Notes: a model not told the origin generated them from the letters alone. A stretch of DNA of 64,000 nucleotides from CBDFJH01 sp965198095 (GCA_965198095.1 OZ240239.1:558001-622000); one strand, 5' to 3'. Positions 6,641 through 16,571 are shown, counted from the stretch's first letter. Numbers and translations are program-made.

Positions 6641-9352
6641 TCAGGACGCCTTCAGAAAATTCCGAAGCACCGTATGCAGGATGCCTCCGTTCCGGTAGTA
6701 GTCGATCTCCACGGGGGTATCGATCCGGACCGTTACGCGGAACGTCGTCACGCGCCCGTCCTCCCGCGTCGCCTTGACCGTCGCGTCCTGAAACGGCTTC
6801 AACCGCTCGCCGATCCCCTCGATGTCGTAGACCTCCAGACCGGTGAGGCGCAGCGATGCCGCGTGCTCCCCCTCTTTGTACTGAAGGGGCAGGACGCCCA
6901 TTCCGACCAGATTGCTTCGGTGGATGCGTTCAAAGCTTTCGGCGATGACGGCGCGCACGCCCTGGAGCGCCGGTCCCTTTGCCGCCCAGTCGCGCGAGGA
7001 TCCCGCACCGTACTCCTTGCCCGCGAGCACGATCAGAGGCGCTCCCTCTTCCCGGTAACGCACGGCCGCATCGAAAATACTCATCTCTTCGCGGCTTGGA
7101 AGATGGAGGGTCACGCCCCCTTCGGTCCCCGGGGCAAGCAGGTTCCGAAGCCGGATGTTCGCGAACGTTCCCCGCATCATCACCTCGTGGTTCCCGCGTC
7201 TCGAGCCGTAGGAGTTGAAGCGGGCCGGCGCAACGCCCCGCGCGATCAGGTACCGGCCGGCGGGGCTGTCGACCGCAATGCTCCCGGCGGGCGAGATATG
7301 GTCTGTCGTGACCGAGTCGCCGACACGTACGAGCACCCGGGCGCCCGCGATGTCTCCCGGCGGGGCAGGTTCCGGCGACAGGTCCGCGAAAAAGGGCGGC
7401 TCCTGCACGTAGGTGCTTTCCTTGTCCCACCCGAAGAGATCGCCGGACTGCCCTGAGATCGCGTTCCACGTTTCGCTGCCGTCGAACACGTTGTCGTATG
7501 CCTTTCTGAACATCTCGGGGTTCAAGGATTCGGCGATCGTGTCGGAGATCTCCTTCTGACTCGGCCAGATCTCCTTCAGGTAGACCGACTTGCCTTCCGT
7601 ATCCGCTCCGATCGGATCCTGCGAGAGATCGACATCTACGGTTCCGGCCAAGGCGTAGGCCACGACCAGCGGAGGCGCGGCGAGATAGTTCGCCTTGGTA
7701 TGCGGATGGATCCGTCCCTCAAAGTTCCGGTTGCCGCTCAGGACGGAAGCCACGACCAGATCGCCCTCCCGGATCGCATCCACGACCGACTCCGGAAGGG
7801 GACCGCTGTTACCGATGCAGGTCGTGCAGCCGTAGCCCACCGTATGAAAACCCAGCTGATCGAGATAGGGGGACAATCCGGCCTGATCCAGGTAGTCCGT
7901 GACGACGCGAGACCCCGGGGCCAGGCTCGTCTTGACGTACGAGGGCACCTTGAGACCTCGCTCCGTCGCCTTCTTTGCCAGCAGCCCGGCGGCCACCATC
8001 ACGGAGGGATTGCTGGTGTTCGTACAGCTCGTGATCGCCGCGATGACCACCGATCCGTGACCGATCTCCATCCGCCCGTCCGTGGCAACGGTCGCTCTCC
8101 GCCTGACCGCGGCTTCATCCAGGCCGAACCCCCGCTCGTCCGCAGACGCCCTCAATGCGGCCGCAAACTCGGACTTCATCCGAAAGAGCGCAACGCGATC
8201 CTGTGGACGTTTCGGTCCGGCCAGGCTCGGCTCCACACGGTTCAGGTCCAGCTCCAGCGTATCGGTAAATTCGGGCGCATCCGTATCGTCCGTGCGAAAG
8301 AGCCCCTGTGCCTTCGTGTAGCGCTCCAACAGGTCCACCTCTTCAGACGTCCGTCCCGTCCGTTCCATGTAACGAAGCGTCTCCTCATCCACGGGGAAGA
8401 ACCCTATCGTCGCGCCATATTCCGGAGACATGTTCGCAATCGTCGCTCGATCCGCCAGCCCGATACCCGACAGGCCCGTGCCGTAGAACTCCACAAACTT
8501 CCCGACCACGCCCTCGGCTCGCAACATCTGGGTCACCGTCAATGCCAGATCGGTGGCCGTCGCGCCCTCCGGAAGCGCTCCAAACAGCCTGAATCCGATC
8601 ACCTCCGGCGTGAGCATGTAGACCGGTTGACCCAGCATCACGGCCTCCGCCTCAATCCCGCCGACGCCCCAACCCAGGACCCCGAGTCCGTTGATCATCG
8701 TCGTGTGGGAATCGGTCCCGACGAGGCTGTCCGGAAAGGCGACCACCTCCCCGGCCATCGGCTTGGCAAGCACCCCTTTCGCCAGATACTCGAGATTCAC
8801 CTGGTGCACGATCCCGGTCGCAGGCGGTACCACCCGAAAACGCTCAAAGGCGTTCGACCCCCACCGCAGGAACTCGTACCGCTCACGGTTTCGCTCGAAC
8901 TCGATCTCCGCGTTGATGTTGAGCGCATCCGCCGAAGCGAACCGATCCACCTGGACCGAATGGTCAATCACCAGGTCGGACGGGATCAGCGGCTCGATGC
9001 GCTTCGGGTCGCCGCCCAGCCGGGCCATCGCGGCCCGCAGGGCAGCCAGGTCGACAAGCGACGGAACGCCCGTGAAATCCTGGAGGACGACGCGAGCCGC
9101 CTTGAACGGAACCTCCACCCGGGCAGGAGACGCGGGATGCCACTTTGCCAGCCCTTCCACATCCTCCTCCCTGACCTGGTAGCCGTCCAGGTTCCGCAAC
9201 GCCGCCTCGAGCAGCACTTTGACGCTGAAGGGGAGGCGGGAGACGGGGCCCACACCGTCCGACTCGAGCCGGTCCAGCCGCCAGATGCGAACCGGGCCGC
9301 CTGCCGTGCGCAGCGTCCCGCGGGCCTTGAATGGATCTCTCGACGATGCCAT
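6641..9352 (-). CDS. acnA: Aconitate hydratase AcnA
   Basis: Aconitase/iron-regulatory-protein-type hydratase, 903 aa, full length, isomerising citrate to isocitrate in the TCA cycle. Visible are VLLEAALRNLDGYQV, DLVIDHSVQVDRFA, GTDSHTTMINGLGV, the 4Fe-4S cysteines in SCTNTSNPSV and GYGCTTCIGNSGPL, and the swivelling C-terminal domain with FNSYGSRRGNHEVMMRGTFA and GAGSSRDWAAKGP. The start ATG 9352 is preceded by a good GAGGGAG ribosome binding site. It is divergent from gpmI across about 190 bp. Confidence 0.96.
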   Translation of the reverse strand: MASSRDPFKARGTLRTAGGPVRIWRLDRLESDGVGPVSRLPFSVKVLLEAALRNLDGYQVREEDVEGLAKWHPASPARVEVPFKAARVVLQDFTGVPSLVDLAALRAAMARLGGDPKRIEPLIPSDLVIDHSVQVDRFASADALNINAEIEFERNRERYEFLRWGSNAFERFRVVPPATGIVHQVNLEYLAKGVLAKPMAGEVVAFPDSLVGTDSHTTMINGLGVLGWGVGGIEAEAVMLGQPVYMLTPEVIGFRLFGALPEGATATDLALTVTQMLRAEGVVGKFVEFYGTGLSGIGLADRATIANMSPEYGATIGFFPVDEETLRYMERTGRTSEEVDLLERYTKAQGLFRTDDTDAPEFTDTLELDLNRVEPSLAGPKRPQDRVALFRMKSEFAAALRASADERGFGLDEAAVRRRATVATDGRMEIGHGSVVIAAITSCTNTSNPSVMVAAGLLAKKATERGLKVPSYVKTSLAPGSRVVTDYLDQAGLSPYLDQLGFHTVGYGCTTCIGNSGPLPESVVDAIREGDLVVASVLSGNRNFEGRIHPHTKANYLAAPPLVVAYALAGTVDVDLSQDPIGADTEGKSVYLKEIWPSQKEISDTIAESLNPEMFRKAYDNVFDGSETWNAISGQSGDLFGWDKESTYVQEPPFFADLSPEPAPPGDIAGARVLVRVGDSVTTDHISPAGSIAVDSPAGRYLIARGVAPARFNSYGSRRGNHEVMMRGTFANIRLRNLLAPGTEGGVTLHLPSREEMSIFDAAVRYREEGAPLIVLAGKEYGAGSSRDWAAKGPALQGVRAVIAESFERIHRSNLVGMGVLPLQYKEGEHAASLRLTGLEVYDIEGIGERLKPFQDATVKATREDGRVTTFRVTVRIDTPVEIDYYRNGGILHTVLRNFLKAS

Positions 9353-9541
9353 AAAGACTCCCTCATAGAAACGGCGAACTTCCGATCAAACCGGTACAAT
9401 CTTTAAAATATCACTTTCCTGCCCCGCTTTCAAGCTACATTCGCGACACCCGCGTCAGGGCTGCCGGGCTTGCCTTTGCCGTCACGAAGCAGTATTTTCA
9501 GACCCGTGTCTCGAGCATCTCCACTCGTCGAATGCGTCGAA

Positions 9542-11143
9542 ATGGGAAATCCAGCGTCGGACCGCAGGTTTTTCGCCCTCATTCTCCTGGACGGTTGGGG
9601 CCTGAATCCGAACAGAGCGCACAACGCCGTCGCGTTGGCCGAGACCCCCACGATGGATGCCATCTGGTCTGCCTACCCCCACACGACGCTGAGCGCCTCG
9701 GGGCGGAGCGTGGGACTGCCGGAAGGCCTGATGGGGAACTCCGAGGTCGGCCACCTCAACCTGGGGGCCGGACGGGTCGTCTTGCAGGCCGTGACGCAGA
9801 TCGACAGTCGCGTCAGAGACGGCAGCCTGTTCGCAAACCCGGCCCTCACGGCATCCATCGATCGTCTGTTGGGCACCGATCGCCGTCTCCACCTGATCGG
9901 CCTCGTCTCGGACGGCGGCGTCCACGCTTGGCCGGGCCACTATGAAGGCCTCTTGAAGATGGCCGCGGCCAGGGGACTGAACAAGGCGCAGGTCTACGTT
10001 CATGCCTTCCTGGACGGGCGCGACACGCCGCCCAAAAGCGGGTGGAGCCACCTTCGAGACCTGCTTGCCACGTGCGAAAGGATTGGCCTGGGCCGCGTCG
10101 CCACGATCTGCGGCCGCTACTACGGCATGGACCGCGACAGGCGTTGGGACCGGACCCGACTGGCCTATGATTGCCTGACGAACGGCCTGGGAAGGCCTGA
10201 AAGAGACCCGCTCGAGGCCATTCAAAGCGCCTATGCGCGCAGCGAAACGGACGAATTCATAAAACCCGTGGTCATCCGGCAGGAGGCGGGCGGGCCGGTC
10301 GCGACCGTCAAGAACGGCGACTCCGTCATCTTCTTCAACTTTCGAAGCGACCGACCTCGCCAAATCGCGGAGGCGTTCCTCCTGGACGCGTTCGAAGGGT
10401 TTGAGCGCAACGTTCGTCCGAAGGTCCACTTTACCTGCCTCACCCGCTATGAAGAAGGACTCCCGGCGGATGGCGTGGCCTTTCCGCCGGAGACGCTCGA
10501 GCAGGAGATGCCGAACATCTTCGGTCGGGTCCTGAGCGACGCCGGGATGCGCCAGCTTCGCATCGCCGAGACCGAAAAGTATGCCCACGTCACGTTCTTT
10601 TTCAACGGACAGCGGGAGACGCCTTTCGCGGGAGAAGAGCGTATCCTGGTCCCTTCGCCCAGAGATGTGGACACGTACGATCAAAAACCTGCCATGAGCG
10701 CGCCCGAGGTCGCGGAAAGGTTCACGGAAGCCATCCTTTCCGGCCGGTTCGATGCCGCCGTCTGCAATTTCGCCAATCCCGACATGATGGGACATACGGG
10801 CGACCTCGACGCCGCGACCGAGGCGGTGAGAATCGTGGACGGCTGTTTGGGAGCGGTCCTCGATGCGATCCGACAGGTCAACGGCGCCGCCATCGTCACC
10901 GCCGACCACGGAAACGCCGAAGAGATGCTGAATCAAAAGACGGGCGAGCCCCACACCGCACATACCGCGAACCCCGTGCCCCTGATCCTGGTCGATCCGC
11001 GCTTCCAAGGCAGACTGCGACGGGACGGGCGCGCGCTCTGCGACGTCGCCCCGACCCTGCTCGGCCTGATCGGCATCCCGAAACCGCCCCAGATGACGGG
11101 ACAGGATCTCAGAGTCTCGCGTCGAGCACCGGGATCGTGTTGA
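9542..11143 (+). CDS. gpmI: 2,3-bisphosphoglycerate-independent phosphoglycerate mutase
   Basis: Metal-dependent phosphoglycerate mutase of glycolysis/gluconeogenesis, about 533 aa. The N-terminus has the alkaline-phosphatase-superfamily metal site LILLDGWGLNP, then MGNSEVGHLNLGAGRVV with the catalytic serine, HAFLDGRDTPPKSG, NFRSDRPRQI, NFANPDMMGHTGDLDA and TADHGNAEEML. I choose ATG 9542 because it leaves the usual short lead before the metal site; ATG 9470 would add 24 untypical residues. No clear Shine-Dalgarno is seen for either start. Confidence 0.94.
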   Translation: MGNPASDRRFFALILLDGWGLNPNRAHNAVALAETPTMDAIWSAYPHTTLSASGRSVGLPEGLMGNSEVGHLNLGAGRVVLQAVTQIDSRVRDGSLFANPALTASIDRLLGTDRRLHLIGLVSDGGVHAWPGHYEGLLKMAAARGLNKAQVYVHAFLDGRDTPPKSGWSHLRDLLATCERIGLGRVATICGRYYGMDRDRRWDRTRLAYDCLTNGLGRPERDPLEAIQSAYARSETDEFIKPVVIRQEAGGPVATVKNGDSVIFFNFRSDRPRQIAEAFLLDAFEGFERNVRPKVHFTCLTRYEEGLPADGVAFPPETLEQEMPNIFGRVLSDAGMRQLRIAETEKYAHVTFFFNGQRETPFAGEERILVPSPRDVDTYDQKPAMSAPEVAERFTEAILSGRFDAAVCNFANPDMMGHTGDLDAATEAVRIVDGCLGAVLDAIRQVNGAAIVTADHGNAEEMLNQKTGEPHTAHTANPVPLILVDPRFQGRLRRDGRALCDVAPTLLGLIGIPKPPQMTGQDLRVSRRAPGSC

Positions 11144-11255
11144 AGTTCGCGGGAGGAGCCGCTCCTTCGACCCGCTTGCGCCCGCCCAGGACCGGCTCCC
11201 GACGGTGAAGGTCCTGGAGCAAACCTTCGCCCGCCGTCAACCCGGGAGATGATCC

Positions 11256-12422
11256 ATGAAGGTCCACGAGTTCCAGGCAAAAGAGATCCTCAAGGCATAC
11301 GGCGTAGCGGTCCCAAGGGGGCGTGTCGCCCGCACGGCCGGCGAAGCCGAAGCGGTCGCGCGGGACCTTGGAGGAACGGTCGTCGTCAAGGCACAGATTC
11401 ACGCGGGAGGGCGTGGAAAAGGCGGGGGGATCAAGCTCGCGAAAGATGCCGAAGAAGCGGGCCGAGTCGCCGGGGAGATCCTTGGAATGAACCTCGTCAC
11501 GCACCAGACCGGTCCGCGAGGCAGGAAAGTGAGGCAGGTCCTGGTCGAAGAGGCCTCCGACATCGAAACGGAGCTCTACCTGGGTATCGTGCTCGATCGA
11601 TCGAGCGCGACCTTGACGATGATCGGCTCGCGGGCCGGCGGGATGGAGATCGAGACGGTTGCCGAAAAGACGCCGGAAAAGATCTTGAAGGAAACGGTCG
11701 ACCCGGGGGCCGGACTCCAGGCCTTTCAGGCCCGCCGCCTCGCGTTCGGCCTCGGTCTGGAGGGTGACCTGCTCAGACAGGGCGTCCGATTCGTTTCGGC
11801 CCTCTACGAGGCCTGCGCGGCCACCGACTGCTCCCTGGCGGAGATCAACCCGATGGTCGTCACCAGGAAGGGCCGGCTGCTCGCCCTGGATGCAAAGATG
11901 AACTTTGATGACAACGCGCTCTACCGTCACAAGGAGATCCGGGAACTCCGAGACAAGGATGAAGAGGACCCTCTGGAGGTCGAGGCCTCCGTCTACGACC
12001 TGAACTACATCAAGCTGGACGGCGAGGTCGGATGCATGGTCAACGGAGCCGGGTTGGCCATGGCCACGATGGATATCGTCAAACTGGCGGGGGCTTCCCC
12101 AGCCAACTTCCTCGACGTCGGGGGCAGCACGAACGTGGCGCGCGTCCGGAATGCCTTTCGAATTCTGATGTCCGATACCGACGTGAAGACGGTGTTGATC
12201 AACATATTCGGCGGCATCGTCCGTTGCGACAGAGTCGCCGAGGGCATCGTTCAGGCCCTGAAGGAGACGACCGTAAACGTTCCCATGGTGATCCGCCTGC
12301 AGGGGACGAACGCGGAAGAGGGCGCCCGAATCCTCGAACAGTCGAACCTCGAGTTCCACGTGGCTCGCGGACTCCGGGAGGCGGCCGACAAGGTCGCCGA
12401 GCAGGTCTCCCGCGCCGGTTGA
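11256..12422 (+). CDS. sucC: Succinyl-CoA ligase (ADP-forming), beta subunit
   Basis: Beta subunit of succinyl-CoA synthetase (substrate-level phosphorylation in the TCA cycle), 388 aa, normal length. MKVHEFQAKEILKAYGVAVP is the family start. The ATP-grasp part carries VVVKAQIHAGGRGKGGG and CSLAEINPMVV; the C-terminal CoA-ligase part carries INIFGGIVRCDRVAEGI and RLQGTNAEEG. ATG 11256 has GGGAGATG upstream. The alpha subunit gene sucD is not next to it: the following gene is fmdB, which is unusual because sucCD are normally adjacent. Confidence 0.95.
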   Translation: MKVHEFQAKEILKAYGVAVPRGRVARTAGEAEAVARDLGGTVVVKAQIHAGGRGKGGGIKLAKDAEEAGRVAGEILGMNLVTHQTGPRGRKVRQVLVEEASDIETELYLGIVLDRSSATLTMIGSRAGGMEIETVAEKTPEKILKETVDPGAGLQAFQARRLAFGLGLEGDLLRQGVRFVSALYEACAATDCSLAEINPMVVTRKGRLLALDAKMNFDDNALYRHKEIRELRDKDEEDPLEVEASVYDLNYIKLDGEVGCMVNGAGLAMATMDIVKLAGASPANFLDVGGSTNVARVRNAFRILMSDTDVKTVLINIFGGIVRCDRVAEGIVQALKETTVNVPMVIRLQGTNAEEGARILEQSNLEFHVARGLREAADKVAEQVSRAG

Positions 12423-12461
12423 GCACGCCACCCCCATCCCTTCTTCTCTTCGCTGAAAGTA

Positions 12462-12493
12462 TGCCATTTTGACATATTTATGCCATTTCGGCG
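12462..12493 (+). promoter_or_regulatory. Two tandem TGCC-N5-GGCA-like sites upstream of a sigma-54 promoter
   Basis: TGCCATTTTGACA (12462-12474) and TGCCATTTCGGCG (12481-12493) are two imperfect dyads of the same type, 19 bp apart, in an AT-rich gap. They sit about 90-120 bp upstream of a sigma-54-like promoter, the normal distance for enhancer-binding proteins. Proposed as activator sites; the cognate protein is not in the window. Confidence 0.5.
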
Positions 12494-12581
12494 TCTATAT
12501 CCCATCGCTCGGATGGGATCGAGCTGAAGTACATGCTTTTAAGAAATTGTTTTAAATGAAGTTGTGTAACTATCGCTCCAG

Positions 12582-12597
12582 TGGTACGCATCTTGCA
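12582..12597 (+). promoter_or_regulatory. Sigma-54 (RpoN) type promoter for fmdB-dnaK
   Basis: TGGTACGCATCTTGCA matches the -24/-12 consensus TGGCACG-N4-TTGCA at all but one base, with the invariant GG and GC exactly 10 nt apart. It lies about 50 bp before the fmdB start and has no competing sigma-70 match that I can see. Confidence 0.65.
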
Positions 12598-12648
12598 TTG
12601 GAGAAACCGTACACCCCTGTCCGCCCGATCACAACAAAAGGAATCCGA

Positions 12649-12960
12649 ATGCCAACCTACGAATACGCGTGCGAGGCCTGCGATCATCAGTTCGAGCGGT
12701 TCCAGAACATCACGGCCCGTCCCTTACGGAAATGTCCGGCGTGCGGGCGAAGCAAGGTGCGCAGATTGATCAGTGGAGGCGCGGGATTCCTTTTCAAAGG
12801 CTCCGGGTTCTACATCACCGACTATCGGAGCGAGAGCTACAAGCAGGCGGCCAAGAAGGAAACGGAAAACAGCAAAGGCACGAAAGAGACCCGGGCATCC
12901 GACAAATCGTCCGAAAAGAAATCGGAGACGCAGTCGAAGAAGAAACAAGAGACGGCATAA
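12649..12960 (+). CDS. FmdB-family zinc-ribbon protein
   Basis: Small predicted zinc-ribbon protein, about 103 aa. MPTYEYACEACDHQFERFQ and CPACGRSKVRRLISGGAGF form the FmdB domain with two CxxC knuckles (CEAC, CPAC). The C-terminal third is a charged Lys/Glu/Ser-rich tail of low complexity. The start ATG 12649 is preceded by AAAGGA. It lies 20 bp upstream of dnaK and should be co-transcribed with it from the sigma-54-like promoter. The molecular role of the family is not established. Confidence 0.85.
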   Translation: MPTYEYACEACDHQFERFQNITARPLRKCPACGRSKVRRLISGGAGFLFKGSGFYITDYRSESYKQAAKKETENSKGTKETRASDKSSEKKSETQSKKKQETA

Positions 12961-12980
12961 TCGCCGAAAGGAGCAGGAAG

Positions 12981-14911
12981 ATGGGAAAGGTGATCGGGAT
13001 CGATCTAGGGACAACGAATTCGTGCGTCGCGGTCATGGAAGGAAGTGATTCGGTCGTCATCCCGAATGCCGAAGGCGGAAGGACAACCCCTTCGATGGTC
13101 GGCTTTACGAAGGATGGGGCGCGTCTGGTGGGTCAGGTGGCCAAGCGACAGGCCGTAACAAACCCGAACAATACCGTCTTTTCCATCAAGCGATTCATGG
13201 GGAGGCGTTACAACGAGGTCCCCACGGAAATCTCCGAAGTGCCATACCACGTCGTGGCCGGATCGAACGACCTGGCATCGGTCAAAATTGAAGACGAGCG
13301 CCATACCCCGCCCGAAATCTCGGCCATGATCCTCCAGAAGATGAAACAGACGGCCGAGGACTACCTGGGAGAGACCGTCACGCAGGCGGTCATCACCGTG
13401 CCGGCTTATTTCAACGATGCCCAGCGCCAGGCCACCAAAGACGCCGGGAAGATCGCCGGGCTTGAAGTCCTCCGGATCGTCAACGAGCCCACCGCGGCCT
13501 CATTGGCCTACGGTTTGGACAAGAAGAAGGATGAGAAGATCGCCGTGTTCGACCTGGGCGGCGGGACGTTCGACGTCTCGATCCTGGAGTTGGGCGAGGG
13601 GGTCTTCGAGGTGAAATCGACCAACGGAGACACGCACTTGGGGGGCGACGACTTCGACCAGCGCGTCATCGACTGGATGGCTGAAACGTTCAACCGGGAG
13701 CACGGGATCGATCTTCGAAAAGACCCGATGGCGCTGCAGCGTCTGAAGGAGGCCGCCGAGAAGGCCAAGTGCGAGCTTTCCACCTCGGCGCAAACCGACA
13801 TCAACCTGCCCTTTATCACGGCCGATGCATCCGGCCCGAAACACATGAACCATACGCTGAATCGGGCGGAGTTTGAAAAGCTCGTGGATGACCTGATTGA
13901 ACGGACCAAGGGCCCCTGTCTGCAGGCGCTGAGAGACGCCGAGCTTTCTCCCTCTGACATCGATGAGATCATCCTGGTCGGCGGAAGCATCCGAATTCCA
14001 AGGTTCAGGCACTCGTCAAGGAGATCTTCGGAAGGGAGCCGCACAAGGGTGTGAATCCCGACGAAGTCGTTGCCGTGGGCGCGGCCATCCAGGCCGGTGT
14101 GCTCTCCGGTGACGTGAAGGATGTCCTGCTGCTGGATGTCACGCCGCTCTCGTTGGGGATCGAAACCCTTGGCAGCGTGATGACGAAGCTGATCGATCGG
14201 AATACCACCATCCCGACCAAAAAGTCCGAGATCTTCTCGACTGCCGCGGACAACCAGCCTTCCGTCGAGATCCACGTCCTTCAGGGCGAGCGCGACATGG
14301 CGATAGACAACCGCACGCTGGGCCGGTTCCATCTGGATGGGATTCCTCCCTCGCCTCGCGGCATGCCTCAGATCGAAGTGACCTTCGACATCGACGCAAA
14401 CGGCATTCTCAACGTCTCGGCGAAAGACAAGGCGTCGAGCAAGGAACAGAGCATCCGTATCGAGGCTTCCTCAGGTCTGTCCGACTCCGAGATAGACCGA
14501 ATGGTCGGCGATGCTGCGGAACATTCGGCAGAGGACAAGAAGCGCCGCGAGGAGATCGAGGTCCGCAACCAGGCCGACCAGCAGGTCTATCAGACCGAAA
14601 AACAGCTCAGCGAAATGGGCGACAAGGTCAACGCAGAGTCCAAATCGAAGGTTGAAGCCGCGGTCGGTCGTGTGAAGGAGGCCCTCAAGGGGACGAGCAG
14701 CGAGGAGATCAAGTCGGCAACGGAGGCCCTGACTCAGGCCTGGCACCAGGTTGCGGGAGAGCTCTATCAGCAGGCTTCAGCCGAAGCCGGACCGCAACCC
14801 GGATCGCAACCCGGACCGGAGGCCGGTCCGGCCCCGGGCTCGGCGCACGAAAAGAAAAAGGACGAGAAGGCCGTAGATGCAGACTTCGAAGTCGTGGACG
14901 ACAAGGAGTAA
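12981..14911 (+). CDS. dnaK: Chaperone DnaK (Hsp70), interrupted by a frameshift
   Basis: Hsp70 chaperone; ATPase plus substrate-binding domains equal to about 643 aa once one lost base is restored. The start MGKVIGIDLGTTNSCVAVME has an AAAGGAG site upstream. Phosphate loops (IDLGTTNS, FDLGGGTFDVS), AVITVPAYFNDAQRQATKDAG, and in the second frame VGAAIQAGVLSGDVKDVLLL and LSLGIETLG are all typical. Around 13999-14004 the frame shifts by one base (CCAAGGTTC where CCAAAGGTTC is expected), so the first frame ends at 14054 and the rest continues in another frame. The linker EIILVGGSTRIP reads GGSIRIP just before it. The tail is Gly/Pro/Gln-rich and ends DADFEVVDDKE. Sequencing error or real damage cannot be separated here. 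Confidence 0.9.
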
Positions 14912-14941
14912 CGCTGAAAGCCATTCCGCAAACAGACGACA

Positions 14942-14971
14942 GGGGCTGCCTTTCTCCAGGCAGCCCCTTTT
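14942..14971 (+). terminator. Intrinsic terminator after dnaK
   Basis: Ten-base-pair perfect stem GGGGCTGCCT/AGGCAGCCCC with a six-base loop and TTTT, 31 bp after the dnaK stop. Confidence 0.88.
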
Positions 14972-15070
14972 CGTGCTTCGTGACCTCGTGAAGCACGGCG
15001 TTCGACCCCGAGTCACGGCGAACCCCCGGGACACAGAACGCCGCGGGAATACCCGATAGGGAATCCCGCC

Positions 15071-15265
15071 TCATTTCAAAACCCTGGCCTCGAACAGCTC
15101 CCAGGCCCTCCGGCAGGCCTCTTTCTCCTCCTTGGGTGCGTTCAGCTTGTATTCAAACCGCAGCCGCTTGTCGGCATTCGTGACCTCGTAAACGCCGACG
15201 ATCCAAAAGTCCCCGTCGAACGCCGCCTCAACGGAAAACGGCTGGGATTTGAATTGATAAATCAC
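15071..15265 (-). CDS. Small hypothetical protein, 64 aa
   Basis: Not recognised. The frame reads MIYQFKSQPFSVEAAFDGDF, WIVGVYEVTNADKRLRFEYK and ends EACRRAWELFEARVLK. The mix of beta-type and helical segments and the codon use look coding. The start is GTG at 15265 with no convincing ribosome binding site. It stands alone between the dnaK terminator and a 270-bp gap. Confidence 0.45.
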   Translation of the reverse strand: MIYQFKSQPFSVEAAFDGDFWIVGVYEVTNADKRLRFEYKLNAPKEEKEACRRAWELFEARVLK

Positions 15266-15536
15266 GTGCGTTGCCTATCCAACCGTACGTCGAACAAGGT
15301 CAAAACACCCGTGAGCAGGGAAATTTCTTGACTTCCCACGGCCGTCAAGCGTATTGTAGCCCTGCACGGCATCGAGATCCGCCGGGGTTCGTAGGAGAAA
15401 GCAGCGTCGTGAACCGGTCACACGCGGTTTCGGATCGCCGCTCGCTGCTTTCGCATCGGATCACACGCCGTTACGTCTCATCCGATCATCCCGGCCGGAC
15501 CTCTCCATCCGCTGAAACGAACCACGGTTCTCCAAA

Positions 15537-16571
15537 ATGAAAGCCGTCGTCAAAACCGAACCCGGCCGAGCAAAGCTGGCGCTGCGGGAGGTGCCCGAGC
15601 CGCATCCGGAACCAGACCAGGTGCTCATCGCGGTCAGTGCCTGCGGCATCTGCGGCACCGACATTCATCACTACGACGACGAGTACCCCAGCAGACCGCC
15701 CGTCGTCCTGGGCCACGAGCTCGCCGGTCGGATTGTCGCGCTCGGGTCGGACGTGACCCGATTCAAGGCGGGAGACCGGGTCACGATCAATCCGACGGCG
15801 GGAAGACTCTGCGGCCGATGCCGCTACTGTGCGCAGGGCTACCCCTTTCTCTGCATGGATCAGGGTTCGCACGGCAGCGTCGTAGACGGAGGATTCGCAA
15901 AATACTGCTGCGCCCGAGAGCAAATCGTGTTCAAACTCCCGGACAACGTCGACGACCACGCAGGCGCGCTGAGCGAACCCCTCGCCTGCGCTTATCACGC
16001 GGTCGTGGAACTCTCCGAAATCATGGCCGGCGATCTCGTCGTCGTCAGCGGTCCCGGCACGATCGGCCTGCTCTGCACGATGCTCGCCAAGGCCTGCGGC
16101 GGCCGCGTCGCCACGCTCGGTACGTCCGCCGACGCCCGACGCATGGACCTGGCCTCCCGCCTGGGGGCCGATTGGGTCATCAACGTCGAGAAGGAGCCCC
16201 CCAAACAGGTCATCGAAGGATTGACCGACGGCTATGGCGCAGACCTCGTCATCGAGTGTGCAGGGGTAGAGGCCTCTTCGAATCAATGTCAGGATCTGCT
16301 CAGGAAGCTGGGTCAGTATACGCAGGTCGGCATCTTCGGGAAGCCCATCACCTTGGACCTGGATCAGATCCTCTACAAACAGGCCAGGTTGCAGGGCGCC
16401 ATCTGTCACACCTGGGAAACGTGGCAGCGGACGATGAGGTTTATGGGCAAAGGCGAAATCGATCTGAATGCACTCATCTCCGACAGTCTGCCCCTCAGCC
16501 GATGGAAGGAGGGATTCGACAGGGTGAGGCGCAAGGAAGGCGTCAAAACCCTGCTTCATCCTGAAGACTGA
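15537..16571 (+). CDS. Zinc-dependent medium-chain dehydrogenase (threonine/sorbitol dehydrogenase-like)
   Basis: NAD(P)-dependent alcohol/polyol dehydrogenase of the MDR family, 344 aa. Catalytic-zinc residues lie in SACGICGTDIHHYDD and GHELAGRIV; the structural-zinc lobe is CGRCRYCAQGYPFLC. The Rossmann part has VVSGPGTIGLLCTMLAKA and later LVIECAGVEA. The substrate cannot be set from sequence; sugar alcohols, threonine or a galactonate-type substrate are all possible. The 271 bp upstream (15266-15536) hold no gene that I can see. Confidence 0.88.
   Translation: MKAVVKTEPGRAKLALREVPEPHPEPDQVLIAVSACGICGTDIHHYDDEYPSRPPVVLGHELAGRIVALGSDVTRFKAGDRVTINPTAGRLCGRCRYCAQGYPFLCMDQGSHGSVVDGGFAKYCCAREQIVFKLPDNVDDHAGALSEPLACAYHAVVELSEIMAGDLVVVSGPGTIGLLCTMLAKACGGRVATLGTSADARRMDLASRLGADWVINVEKEPPKQVIEGLTDGYGADLVIECAGVEASSNQCQDLLRKLGQYTQVGIFGKPITLDLDQILYKQARLQGAICHTWETWQRTMRFMGKGEIDLNALISDSLPLSRWKEGFDRVRRKEGVKTLLHPED

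Noticed and set aside
7700..9406. 568-codon plus-strand frame
   Set aside because: Antisense to aconitase; Arg/His-rich with no domain.
9482..11008. 508-codon minus-strand frame
   Set aside because: Antisense to gpmI, which has all family motifs.
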